NCBI GenBank assembly: GCA_041396845.1
Contig: JAWKXU010000004.1
Location: 186,001-250,000, forward strand
Direction of reading: 5' to 3'
Length of the DNA stretch: 64,000 nucleotides
Source of the DNA: JAWKXU01 sp020446465
Lineage (GTDB): Bacteria; Pseudomonadota; Alphaproteobacteria; Sphingomonadales; Sphingomonadaceae
The notes below the pieces were generated by a model that had not been told where the DNA came from, did no database searches, and was given only the letters and a program-made list of their open reading frames with translations. Each line of letters begins with the position of its first letter. Positions within the stretch are counted from its first letter, which is position 1. The position numbers and the translations under genes are program-made. Shown in pieces: positions 32,921 to 40,853 of the stretch.

Positions 32921-33556
32921 TCACGGCCTCTGTTCAGCAATCGCGCGCATGAGCTTTTCGAGTTGCGAAACACGCAACCCCAGCAAATCGCGATAGGGCG
33001 CGTCATCAGGAGCCAGTTCCAGCGCGTGTTTCCAATGGCGATGCGTCTCAACCAGATTGCCTTGCCCCAGTTCCGCCATTCCGAGGAAAAAATCGGGTGC
33101 CGGGGCCTTGGGGTCAGACTTTGCGGCCATCTCAAACGCGTATCGCGCTGGCGGAGTGATAACGCCATCTGCATGGGCAACCAGATTGTTGGCAAGCGCG
33201 ACCCAGGCTTCTGAATTATCGGGATTTTCCCGAATCTCGCCGCGAAGCGCAGTTGTCGCATTGCCGAAATCCCCGCGCCGGGCGAAGGCATCAGAAACGA
33301 TCAGGGCATTGCTGCCGGGTTTGCCCTCAGTGAACGCCTTGCGGAGTTTAACAAGCTCTTCCCCAGCCCTGTTCTCACGCAGTTGTGCATCTTTCGGCGC
33401 ACCAGCAAGGCCCGGCCGGGCTTGCGCGGCATATCCTGCCAGCCCCACGGCCAGTGCTGCCCCGGTCATGGCCCAGAGCGGTCGCGGCAAGCGAAACACC
33501 ACGACGAAAACAGCAAACGCCAATACCTCGATGGCGACGACGAGAATCCAGCTCAT
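32921..33556 (-). CDS. ccmI: Cytochrome c biogenesis TPR protein CcmI/CycH (short form)
   Basis: 211 residues, about half the length of a classical CcmI. Two N-terminal hydrophobic segments (ILVVAIEVLAFAVFVVVF and MTGAALAVGLAGYAA) are followed by a periplasmic region with tetratricopeptide-like repeats (NSEAWVALANNLVAHAD, DFFLGMAELGQGNL, HWKHALELAPDD). CcmI holds apocytochrome c for haem ligation by CcmF-CcmH. It is the last gene of the ccm operon and overlaps ccmH by 4 nt. Confidence 0.88.
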   Translation of the reverse strand: MSWILVVAIEVLAFAVFVVVFRLPRPLWAMTGAALAVGLAGYAAQARPGLAGAPKDAQLRENRAGEELVKLRKAFTEGKPGSNALIVSDAFARRGDFGNATTALRGEIRENPDNSEAWVALANNLVAHADGVITPPARYAFEMAAKSDPKAPAPDFFLGMAELGQGNLVETHRHWKHALELAPDDAPYRDLLGLRVSQLEKLMRAIAEQRP

Positions 33557-33993
33557 TCGCTCCTCCTGAACCGGCGCCAGAATACACCGAACGCAACCAG
33601 TGCCAGCAGGACGGGCAGCGCGAACAGCGGCCAGGTTGCGCTGTCCAGCCGCGGTTTGAAGCTGATGTAATCACCGTAACGCTCAATCAGCCAGGCCCGG
33701 ATATGTTCAGGCGATTCGCCAGCGGCGATACGGGTGCGGACCTGATGGCGCATATCGCCTGCCATCGGCGCATCGGAATCGGCAATCGATTGCCCCTGGC
33801 AAGTGAGGCAACGCAGTGTTTCCATCAAGGCGCGGGCTTCAGCCTCCTGCGCCGGATCATCAATCTGGCGATAAGCATAAGGCGCTGGCGGCGCCCCATC
33901 CTGTGCCTGCAATGCGGCAAACGGCGCGCCCACAAGGCAAAGACCAATCAGGCAAAAAACCAATAGGCGGCGCATGGTTGCCCGGCCCTTCAC
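33553..33993 (-). CDS. ccmH: Cytochrome c maturation protein CcmH (thiol-disulfide component)
   Basis: 146 residues from GTG 33993, which overlaps the ccmG stop and has GGGAGG upstream; ATG 33975 is the alternative. A signal peptide (LLVFCLIGLCLVGAPFAALQ), the LRCLTCQGQSIADS redox motif (CxxC), RYGDYISFKP and a C-terminal membrane helix (LFALPVLLALVAFGVFW) are all family features. It reduces apocytochrome c cysteines in the periplasm before haem attachment. Confidence 0.94.
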   Translation of the reverse strand: MKGRATMRRLLVFCLIGLCLVGAPFAALQAQDGAPPAPYAYRQIDDPAQEAEARALMETLRCLTCQGQSIADSDAPMAGDMRHQVRTRIAAGESPEHIRAWLIERYGDYISFKPRLDSATWPLFALPVLLALVAFGVFWRRFRRSE

Positions 33994-34529
33994 TGCGCTG
34001 CCTCCCGCAACTTCTCGATCAGCATGGGAACATCGGGACCGCGAATATCGCCAATGTGCTGATAACGGATGACACCTTTGCCATCGATCACGAAAGTTTC
34101 GGGCACGCCTGACGAACCAACTTTCATCTGCACTTCGGACAAGTCATCTGCGCCAAGGTGGCTATAGGGATTGCCGTATCTGGCGAGGAAGGCTTTGACG
34201 TCGTCCGGTTTATCCCTGATCGCGACGCCCGCAATCTCGACGCCCGCAGCCTTCAGCGCGTCAAGCTGAGGGGCTTCGGCAGCACACGGGATGCACCAGC
34301 TTGCCCAGATGTTCAGCAAGCGCGGCTTGCCATCGGCAAAATCGGCACTGGAAAGGCCCGGCAAGTCATCAACCGCGGGCTTGAGAGCAAACTGCGGCAA
34401 AGGTTTACCCACCATCGCGCTTTCAATGTCGCGGTCCGCCGGGCGGATTAATTGCGTCGCCGCCAACACCAGAAGCCCGACGAATATCGCCAGCGGCAAC
34501 CACAATGAGAGGCGCAACCCGCCCTTCAC
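33990..34529 (-). CDS. ccmG: Thiol:disulfide interchange protein CcmG/DsbE
   Basis: 179 residues starting with GTG 34529. One N-terminal membrane anchor (WLPLAIFVGLLVLAATQLI) precedes a thioredoxin fold with the active-site WASWCIPCAAEAP, and the GVPETFVIDGKG segment containing the cis-proline region. It keeps the CcmH/apocytochrome thiols reduced in the periplasm. Overlaps ccmF and ccmH by 4 nt. Confidence 0.95.
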   Translation of the reverse strand: MKGGLRLSLWLPLAIFVGLLVLAATQLIRPADRDIESAMVGKPLPQFALKPAVDDLPGLSSADFADGKPRLLNIWASWCIPCAAEAPQLDALKAAGVEIAGVAIRDKPDDVKAFLARYGNPYSHLGADDLSEVQMKVGSSGVPETFVIDGKGVIRYQHIGDIRGPDVPMLIEKLREAAQ

Positions 34530-36484
34530 TGCCCTGCCTCCTGCTTACGCTCGGCAATGCGGGCAACGGCCACGCGCCGGCGCCAGTCGCTCAGCACCCG
34601 CCCGACAAGCGCCAGAAATCCGCCAAGCGCAATCAGCAATCCGCCAAGCCAGATCAGGGTCACGAACGGTTTCCACCACAGCCGCACCTGCCAGCGGCCA
34701 TCATCTGCCTCATCACCGACAACCGCATAGAGCTGGCCATTCCAGCGCGTGAGCAAGGCCGTCTCGCTGGTTTGCTGCTCTGGCGACCAGAATGATCGTG
34801 CCTGCGGGGCTAGTATGTCAGGACGCCCGGCATCCCCGTAACGGGCTTCCATCCGCCCTTCCATCGCAGTCCAGTTCGGGCCTGCAACAGGCTCAATCGA
34901 TGACAGTTTTACGGTCCATGGCCCCACCGTGGAAACCTGCCCCGGTTTCATGGCGACAAGCCGCTCGACCGAATAGGCAGTATCGCTCGCCATGCCGATG
35001 AGCGCGACAGCAATCCCGAAATGCGCGACCACCATTCCCCATAGAGGCAACGGCACGCGGCGCAAATTGCGACCACGCAAAGGCATGAGGCTGGCAATCG
35101 CAATCACCGCGCCAAGAACCAGACCAAGCAACGGCAGCAACCCCGGCGGATTCCAGATAAGGATTCCCGCCAGCACAGCCCCCCCTGCCAAAGCGGCGGG
35201 CAAAATCGCAAATTTCACTCGTCCAAGGCTATCACCGCGCCATTTGAGCAGTGGCCCCACCGCCATCACCATGAGCATGGGAATGAAAAAGGCAGCACTG
35301 ACCGGATTGAAATAAGGAGGACCAACCGAAACCTTGAGGCCAAATGCCTCGGTCAGCAACGGGTAGAGCGTGCCTAGCAGCACAACCGCCAAAATCGCGC
35401 TCAACAACACATTGTTGACGACAAGCGTGCCTTCACGGCTGACAGGTGAAAACCGCTTACCCTCCGCAATGGTCCCGGCGCGCAGGGCAAAGACCAGCAA
35501 GGCACCGCCGATATAGATCGCCAGCAATGCAAGGATGAAGGTTCCGCGTTCAGGATCGACAGCAAAAGCATGAACGCTGGTCAAAATACCGGACCGGACA
35601 AGGAACGTGCCCACCATCGACATTGAAAAGGCAACAACGCCAAGCATGATCGTCCAAGCCCGCAGTGCATCGCGCGCGGCCAGCACGCTGGCCGAATGCA
35701 GCAAGGCCGTTGCGGCGAGCCACGGCATCAACGAGGCGTTTTCAACCGGATCCCAGAACCACCATCCGCCCCAGCCGAGCTCATAATAGGCCCAGTAACT
35801 GCCAGCGGTGATCCCCACCGTCAGGAATATCCAGGCTCCCAATATCCACGGCCGCATGGCGCGGGCGAATTGCGGGGTCACTTGCCCGGTTATCAACGCG
35901 CCAACCGCGAAACTGAACGCAACCGACAGACCGACATAGCCGAGATAAAGCGTCGGGGGATGGAACGCGAGGCCAATGTCCTGCAGCAACGGGTTCAGCC
36001 CCATCCCGTCACGCACGGGCTCATCCATCCGTTCAAACGGGTTGGAACTGAACAGCAGGAAGGCATAAAACCCAAGCGCAACAAAGGCCTGCATCGCCAA
36101 TGTCGCAATCATTGTGCGTTCGGGTAATCGCCGCTCCACAAGCGCGATAAGCGAGCCTGCGGCTGCCATCACTGTGACCCACAACAGCATCGAGCCTTCG
36201 TGATTGCCCCATGCACCCGCCAGTTTGTAAATGAACGGCTTGGCGGAATGCGAGTTCATAACCACCAGCTTTACCGAAAGGTCTGTCCGCACAAACAGCG
36301 CGATCAGCGCCACGAAAGCGATGATGGCCAGCCCACCCTGCACGACAGCCGCAGGCCTGACGACGGGAGCAATGACGCCATCCGTATCGTCAGTGCGGCG
36401 TAGCGCCAGCGCTCCCGACAGGAGTTGCAGTGCCGCCATTGCAGCCGCCAGCCACAGCGCCGCCAGCCCTAGATTGGCGATCAT
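34526..36484 (-). CDS. ccmF: Cytochrome c haem lyase subunit CcmF
   Basis: 652 residues from ATG 36484, behind AGGGGTGCG; a longer frame reaching into ccmE is not used. Multiple membrane segments and the tryptophan-rich haem-handling motif WGGWWFWDPVENASLMPWL are seen, together with conserved histidines around it (SAFHPPTLYLGYVG-type LAFHPPTLYLGY). CcmF takes haem from CcmE and ligates it to CxxCH of apocytochrome c. The PQQ dehydrogenase at 15-17 kb would be one client. Overlaps ccmG by 4 nt and starts 29 nt downstream of the ccmE stop. Confidence 0.96.
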   Translation of the reverse strand: MIANLGLAALWLAAAMAALQLLSGALALRRTDDTDGVIAPVVRPAAVVQGGLAIIAFVALIALFVRTDLSVKLVVMNSHSAKPFIYKLAGAWGNHEGSMLLWVTVMAAAGSLIALVERRLPERTMIATLAMQAFVALGFYAFLLFSSNPFERMDEPVRDGMGLNPLLQDIGLAFHPPTLYLGYVGLSVAFSFAVGALITGQVTPQFARAMRPWILGAWIFLTVGITAGSYWAYYELGWGGWWFWDPVENASLMPWLAATALLHSASVLAARDALRAWTIMLGVVAFSMSMVGTFLVRSGILTSVHAFAVDPERGTFILALLAIYIGGALLVFALRAGTIAEGKRFSPVSREGTLVVNNVLLSAILAVVLLGTLYPLLTEAFGLKVSVGPPYFNPVSAAFFIPMLMVMAVGPLLKWRGDSLGRVKFAILPAALAGGAVLAGILIWNPPGLLPLLGLVLGAVIAIASLMPLRGRNLRRVPLPLWGMVVAHFGIAVALIGMASDTAYSVERLVAMKPGQVSTVGPWTVKLSSIEPVAGPNWTAMEGRMEARYGDAGRPDILAPQARSFWSPEQQTSETALLTRWNGQLYAVVGDEADDGRWQVRLWWKPFVTLIWLGGLLIALGGFLALVGRVLSDWRRRVAVARIAERKQEAGQ

Positions 36485-36512
36485 CGGCGCACCCCTGCCA
36501 GTCCAGCCCCGG

Positions 36513-36974
36513 TCATTGGGTCGTTTCCGCAACGGCGGCGCGCGCCTGCGCCTCTGTCATATCCTGCAGTTCCCGCGGGACGTAATTCTCGTCATGCTTG
36601 GCCAGCAATGTGTCCGCCGAAAAGGTCCCATCAGGGCCAAGATGCCCCTCTGCAACAACGCCTGATCCTTCGGTAAAGAGGTCTGGCAAAATCCCTGCGT
36701 AACGCACGGGAACGGTCGTCTTGCCATCGCCGACAGCAAAAGTGACTGTCACACCGTCAGGCAAGGTCTTGACCGTTCCAGCCTGCACCATGCCACCCAG
36801 ACGAACTGCCCGCCCCGGCTCTGGCGGAGTGGCGACCATGTCGCTTGGCACATAAAAATAGCTTGCCTGACTGCGAAGCGCCCATGCGGCCAGCAGGGCC
36901 GCGCCGATCAGCGCGACAAGTGCAACCAGTATCAGCACCAGCCGCTGATGTTTGGGGGCGAGCCCGGCGCTCAT
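36513..36974 (-). CDS. ccmE: Cytochrome c maturation haem chaperone CcmE
   Basis: 153 residues: an N-terminal anchor (LVLILVALVALIGAALLAAW), an OB-fold, and LLAKHDENYVP whose His is the covalent haem-binding residue. PGRAVRLGGMVQAGTV and GDGKTTVPVRYAGILPDLF are other family stretches. It carries haem from CcmC to CcmF. Its ATG overlaps the ccmD stop by 4 nt. Confidence 0.95.
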   Translation of the reverse strand: MSAGLAPKHQRLVLILVALVALIGAALLAAWALRSQASYFYVPSDMVATPPEPGRAVRLGGMVQAGTVKTLPDGVTVTFAVGDGKTTVPVRYAGILPDLFTEGSGVVAEGHLGPDGTFSADTLLAKHDENYVPRELQDMTEAQARAAVAETTQ

Positions 36975-37111
36975 TTGCCGCGCACCTTGTCACGCCGCCG
37001 CTCCGCCCGACGCATGGCAAGCCAGCTCCAGCCGGCAACCAGCAAGGTTACGCCGATACCCAGAATATAGGCTGCCGCCACAAATGGCCATTGATCGAGC
37101 GATTCCCGCAT
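36971..37111 (-). CDS. ccmD: Haem exporter accessory protein CcmD
   Basis: 46 residues, found by reading the gap between ccmE and ccmC. It starts MRESLDQWPFVAAAYILG, continues with one hydrophobic helix (GIGVTLLVAGWSWLAM) and ends in a basic tail (RRAERRRDKVRGK), which is the standard CcmD layout. It stabilises CcmE release from the haem ABC exporter. The stop overlaps the ccmE ATG (ATGA) and the start is 2 nt after the ccmC stop. Confidence 0.88.
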   Translation of the reverse strand: MRESLDQWPFVAAAYILGIGVTLLVAGWSWLAMRRAERRRDKVRGK

Positions 37112-37113
37112 CT

Positions 37114-37839
37114 TTACGCCTGCACCTCCATCGCCAGACGGCGCAAACGCGCCTCAGCCTGTGTGTCGGCAAGATGTGTACGCATACGCGCCAGCACCAC
37201 GCCTGCAAAAATCAGTGAGAAGCCGATTGTCGTCGCCAGCAGGGGCCACAGGAAAACCGGGTCTATTGCGGACTTGCCCATGGTAATGCTGGGCGGCTGA
37301 TGCAGGCTGTTCCACCACACGACCGAGCGGTTGATGATCGGGATATTGACTGCCCCGACAAGCCCGAAAATCGCCGGAATACGGGCCGATGCACCATCAC
37401 GCTGCACTGCCCCGGCAAGCGCGATATAGCCCAGATAGAGGAACAGCAGCACCAGCATACTGGTCAAACGTCCGTCCCATACCCACCAGGTGCCCCAAGC
37501 AGGCCGACCCCAGATAGACCCGGTAGCAAGGCAAACCGCTGTAAAAGCTGCTCCCGGCACTGCGGCAGCGCGCGCGGCAATGGCTGCAAGCGGGTGACGC
37601 CAGACAATTTCTGCAAGACTTGCCAGCGCGATTGCCGTCCAGCCGCCCATGCCCAGCCAGGCCGTCGGCACATGAATGAAAAGAATCCGGACAGTGTCGC
37701 CCATCAACGTGTCAGGCGGAACCACAAACCACCCCCAGGCAAGCGATATCCCGGTCACGACAAGCCCCACCACCAGAAACGGTGTGGTCAGCCAGCGGGC
37801 GAGGCGCAGAAATCGAGCAGGATTGGCAAAGCCGTGCAT
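37114..37839 (-). CDS. ccmC: Haem exporter protein CcmC
   Basis: 241 residues from ATG 37839 (MHGFANPARFLRLA); the frame is open further upstream but family similarity starts here. No strong ribosome site is visible. Six hydrophobic segments, the WGRPAWGTWWVWDGRLTS tryptophan motif and flanking histidines (IHVPTAW, NSLHQPP) identify CcmC, which attaches haem to CcmE. It heads the ccmC-D-E-F-G-H-I run; ccmA and ccmB are not in the window. Confidence 0.95.
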   Translation of the reverse strand: MHGFANPARFLRLARWLTTPFLVVGLVVTGISLAWGWFVVPPDTLMGDTVRILFIHVPTAWLGMGGWTAIALASLAEIVWRHPLAAIAARAAAVPGAAFTAVCLATGSIWGRPAWGTWWVWDGRLTSMLVLLFLYLGYIALAGAVQRDGASARIPAIFGLVGAVNIPIINRSVVWWNSLHQPPSITMGKSAIDPVFLWPLLATTIGFSLIFAGVVLARMRTHLADTQAEARLRRLAMEVQA

Positions 37840-37927
37840 GGTTTGGCGACAGTTCTTTCTGTCCAGAGCCTTTGGCACCAAGTCGCGGTGGGGGCAAGGT
37901 TTTCCCATCCCCGGTGCGACACCGCCT

Positions 37928-38989
37928 TTATCTGCCGATCAACGCACGGGCCATGGCATCAGCGACGACATCTGGCGTTTCGCCTGTTTCCTCCGCGCGT
38001 TCCCATACCTGCCGCAAACGTGCCGGAATCTTGTCGATGCGTGCGTTCACTTCGGCAACGTCACAAACCCGGCCTTCCTGCCTTGCGCCATATTCCAGGG
38101 TCACATTGATGATCCCGCCTGCATTGATGACATAATCAGGCGCATAAAGAATGCCCCGTTCAGCAAGCAGCCCGCCATGTTCTGCCCGCGCAAGCTGATT
38201 GTTTGCTCCACCTGCGACAATCGTAGTGCGCAGACGGGCAATCCCGGTTTCATCGAGAATTGCACCCAACGCATTGGGGCTGAACACATCGCACGCAACG
38301 TCCATGATCGCATCAGCCGGGACTGTTGTCGCGCCAAGTTCTTCGGCAAGCGCTGCCGCACGTGCGCTGTCGATATCCGCCAGAGTCAGCCGGGCGCCAT
38401 CAGCCGCCAGCAGGCGAGCAAGGCCGCTGCCGACGCTGCCCGTGCCCTGAATGGCAATGTGGACACCCTCAACGCTTTCCCGGCCAAGCTTGTATCTGAC
38501 AGCTTCCCGCAACCCCAGATAGATGCCGCGCGAAGTAAACGGACCGGGATCGCCCCCCGCCTGTCCTGCGGCCACGGGCAACCCCGAAACATAGTCGGTG
38601 CGTTTGGCGATGGCGGCCATATCGTCCTCTGTCACGCCGACATCTTCGGCTGTGACATAGCGCCCGCCCAATGCCTCGATCGCATCGGCAAAAGCAGCCA
38701 GCATTTCAGGTGATTTGCGTTTGCCCGAATCGGCAAGGATTACGGCCTTCCCACCGCCGGCAGGCAAATCGGCCATGGCGTTCTTGTAGCTCATCCCGCG
38801 CGAAAGGCGCAGGGCATCGCGCATTGCCCCTGATTCGTCCTGATAATGCCAAAATCGCACACCACCGCCGCCCGGCCCGCGATGAGTCGAATGCAGCGCA
38901 ATAATGGCCTGCAAACCCGATGCGCGATCATAAACGAACTGAACAAGTTCGTGTTCGTCGAAATCAGGCTCATTCCAGAAGGCTGTCAT
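37928..38989 (-). CDS. Glu/Leu/Phe/Val-type amino-acid dehydrogenase
   Basis: 353 residues from ATG 38989 (MTAFWNEPDFDEHE); the upstream extension of the frame crosses the tRNA gene and is rejected. The substrate side has GGGGVRFW and MSYKNAMADLPAGGGKAVI with the catalytic lysines, and the NAD domain has IQGTGSVGSGLARLL. Length and motif spacing suit leucine/phenylalanine dehydrogenases, which oxidatively deaminate an amino acid to its 2-oxo acid. Exact amino acid not determinable. It stops 88 nt before ccmC. Confidence 0.92.
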   Translation of the reverse strand: MTAFWNEPDFDEHELVQFVYDRASGLQAIIALHSTHRGPGGGGVRFWHYQDESGAMRDALRLSRGMSYKNAMADLPAGGGKAVILADSGKRKSPEMLAAFADAIEALGGRYVTAEDVGVTEDDMAAIAKRTDYVSGLPVAAGQAGGDPGPFTSRGIYLGLREAVRYKLGRESVEGVHIAIQGTGSVGSGLARLLAADGARLTLADIDSARAAALAEELGATTVPADAIMDVACDVFSPNALGAILDETGIARLRTTIVAGGANNQLARAEHGGLLAERGILYAPDYVINAGGIINVTLEYGARQEGRVCDVAEVNARIDKIPARLRQVWERAEETGETPDVVADAMARALIGR

Positions 38990-39037
38990 GTCGTTCCTTC
39001 CGAAAAAGACCCGGCAATGCCGAAAATGAAGGGGAAA

Positions 39038-39115
39038 TGGGGCGACCGATGGGATCCGAACCCACGACCTCCGGTACCACAAACCGGCGCTCTAACCAAC
39101 TGAGCTACGATCGCC
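39038..39115 (-). tRNA. tRNA-His (GTG)
   Basis: Cloverleaf read on the minus strand: acceptor GCGATCG pairing with CGGTCGC, D-stem GCTC, anticodon stem/loop CCGGTTTGTGGTACCGG with GTG, T-loop TTCGGAT. The extra 5' G (G-1, base 39115) faces C73 (39041), the His identity pair, and CCA is encoded (39040-39038). Confidence 0.95.
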
Positions 39116-39290
39116 ACAAAGGTATTGCGCGAGGCTGCAAGAGCCATGTGCGCGGGGGCGAGCCTTTTGCATAGACGCGCCCATTTGCAAAGGGAAAACT
39201 GCGCTGGTGTCGTGGATTTGAAATTAGCCCGGCGATGGAGGATGGCAAGATGTGAATTTCCCACGGGCAAAACGGCGATTGCCAAAGCAA

Positions 39291-39317
39291 AAGGGCGACC
39301 CTTGCGAGGCCGCCCTT
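39291..39317 (-). terminator. Probable rho-independent terminator of rpmE
   Basis: AAGGGCG (39291-39297) pairs with CGCCCTT (39311-39317), extended by CC/GG, around a short loop, starting 27 bp after the rpmE stop on the minus strand. The following T-run is short. Confidence 0.6.
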
Positions 39318-39343
39318 CCGTTGATTTCTCTGGGTAACGCCGA

Positions 39344-39571
39344 TCAGCTTTTCTTGAGCGTCAGCCCACCGAAACGCTTGTTGAAGCGCGCAACCTGGCC
39401 ACCTTCGTTCACGACGCGGTTGCCGCCCGTCCATGCGGGGTGGCTGGTCGGGTCGATATCCAGCGTCAGCGTATCGCCTTCGCTGCCCCAGGTGGAACGT
39501 GTTTCGAACACGGTGCCGTCAGTCATCTGCACCTTGATCGTGTGGTAATCGGGATGTGTCTCTGCCTTCAT
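39344..39571 (-). CDS. rpmE: 50S ribosomal protein L31
   Basis: 75 residues. HPDYHTIKVQMTDGT, TRSTWG, LDIDPTSHPAWTGG and RFNKRFGG are the usual L31 blocks. The N-terminal cysteines of the zinc-binding form are absent, so this is the C- (zinc-free) type, common in alphaproteobacteria. Monocistronic with a hairpin downstream. Confidence 0.95.
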   Translation of the reverse strand: MKAETHPDYHTIKVQMTDGTVFETRSTWGSEGDTLTLDIDPTSHPAWTGGNRVVNEGGQVARFNKRFGGLTLKKS

Positions 39572-39675
39572 GGCGCTAGCTCCGTATGCGTCGACCGGTT
39601 CCGACCGGCCATTGCGGATGAATGGAATGGCGCGCCCATAAAGCGGGCGCAGTCAATTGGCAAGGGTTTCCCGGA

Positions 39676-40143
39676 TCAGGCAGGCGGATCGGCGACCATG
39701 GCGGTAAAATCTGCATCGCAGGTCACTTTGCCGTCAATGCTGGCCTCACCATGAAACTTATAGATCCGGCTGCGCTTCTGGAGAAATTCGACCTTGAGAT
39801 CGAGCATACAGCCCGGCTCCACGGGCGAGCGGAACCTGGCATTCTCTATCCCCATGAACAGGACGAGTTTGCCCGTTCCGGCCAGTTCCAGAGTTTCGAT
39901 CCCCAGAATGGCGGCAGCTTGCGCCAGCGCCTCAATCTGGAGAACGCCCGGCATGATCGGGTGGCCGGGGAAATGGCCCTGAAAGAACTCCTCGTTAAAG
40001 GAGACTGCCTTGACGGCGTGAATGCGCTCCCCCAGTTCCAGGCTCCTGACCTTATCGACCAGCAGCATCGGGTAACGATGCGGCAGGGCATTCAATATCT
40101 TGCGAATATCGTAGCTGCCCGCCGCGTTGTCTGCCTCACTCAC
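39676..40143 (-). CDS. fabZ: 3-hydroxyacyl-ACP dehydratase FabZ
   Basis: 155 residues starting with GTG 40143. Hot-dog fold with the active site FFQGHFPGHPIMPGVLQIEALAQ (catalytic His in GHFPGH; Glu further on). IRKILNALPHRYPMLLVDKV is the usual N-terminus. It dehydrates 3-hydroxyacyl-ACP in fatty-acid synthesis. It follows the OmpH-like gene by 32 bp; lpxD and lpxA, which flank fabZ in LPS-making proteobacteria, are not present. Confidence 0.95.
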   Translation of the reverse strand: MSEADNAAGSYDIRKILNALPHRYPMLLVDKVRSLELGERIHAVKAVSFNEEFFQGHFPGHPIMPGVLQIEALAQAAAILGIETLELAGTGKLVLFMGIENARFRSPVEPGCMLDLKVEFLQKRSRIYKFHGEASIDGKVTCDADFTAMVADPPA

Positions 40144-40175
40144 TTTTCAGGCCCCCTGCTCTTTCAAAGCTGCGA

Positions 40176-40853
40176 TCAACGACCGGATGTTGCCGGGCCA
40201 GACGCCTGCTGCCCTTCGCTGGCGCGCTGTTGTGCTGCTGCGGCAACCATCAGTTGCTGCACAGCCTGATGGATTTCCACTGTTTCGCGGCGCGGTTTCC
40301 AGCCGGCAGGAACTGCCGTGCTTACAGTCGGCAGGCGTTTGTCGACTGCGGCAATGATGTCCGCCGTAACGTCCACCGAATCGGGTGCATACTGGATGGA
40401 CTGCGGCTGAAGAATGATTGAGATCTTCTTCGCCTTCACGACTTCGTCACGCGCGTTGGAATAATCGTTGATGAGCTGCTCAATCGCATAATACTGCGCC
40501 AGCACGATAGGCTGGCCGGTCTGCGCGATCTGCTGCTGCTTGGCTTCCATCTGCTGCACGACGTTCGGATTGGAATCATATTCCTGTTGATCGACCTGCT
40601 TGTCGCCATTCTTGTCGAGCTTTTGCTTGATGCCATTCATTTCGGTTTCAAGCTGGCGAAGCTGCGTGATCTGCGCGCTGTAAGTCTGGTTGATCTGGCG
40701 GTAGGCAGCATCGCGCGCCTTTGAACCGGCAATCACGATGGAAGGATCAGCCGTTGCGATACCGGCGACTTGTGCAGTTGCCGTGGCCGCGCCCAATGGG
40801 GCGACGGAAAGAAGAAATCCGGCTGCGACAGCCGATTTGAGAATGTTTTTCAT
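40176..40853 (-). CDS. OmpH/Skp-family periplasmic chaperone
   Basis: 225 residues with a signal peptide ending near ATATAQ, then a long helical, Gln-rich coiled coil (RQINQTYSAQITQLRQLETEMN, VVQQMEAKQQQIAQ) as in Skp. The segment DKNGDKQVDQQEYD in the middle resembles an EF-hand-like insertion, and the C-terminal part is longer than in E. coli Skp. It holds unfolded outer-membrane proteins for the BAM complex. Its ATG shares one base with the bamA stop. Confidence 0.88.
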   Translation of the reverse strand: MKNILKSAVAAGFLLSVAPLGAATATAQVAGIATADPSIVIAGSKARDAAYRQINQTYSAQITQLRQLETEMNGIKQKLDKNGDKQVDQQEYDSNPNVVQQMEAKQQQIAQTGQPIVLAQYYAIEQLINDYSNARDEVVKAKKISIILQPQSIQYAPDSVDVTADIIAAVDKRLPTVSTAVPAGWKPRRETVEIHQAVQQLMVAAAAQQRASEGQQASGPATSGR

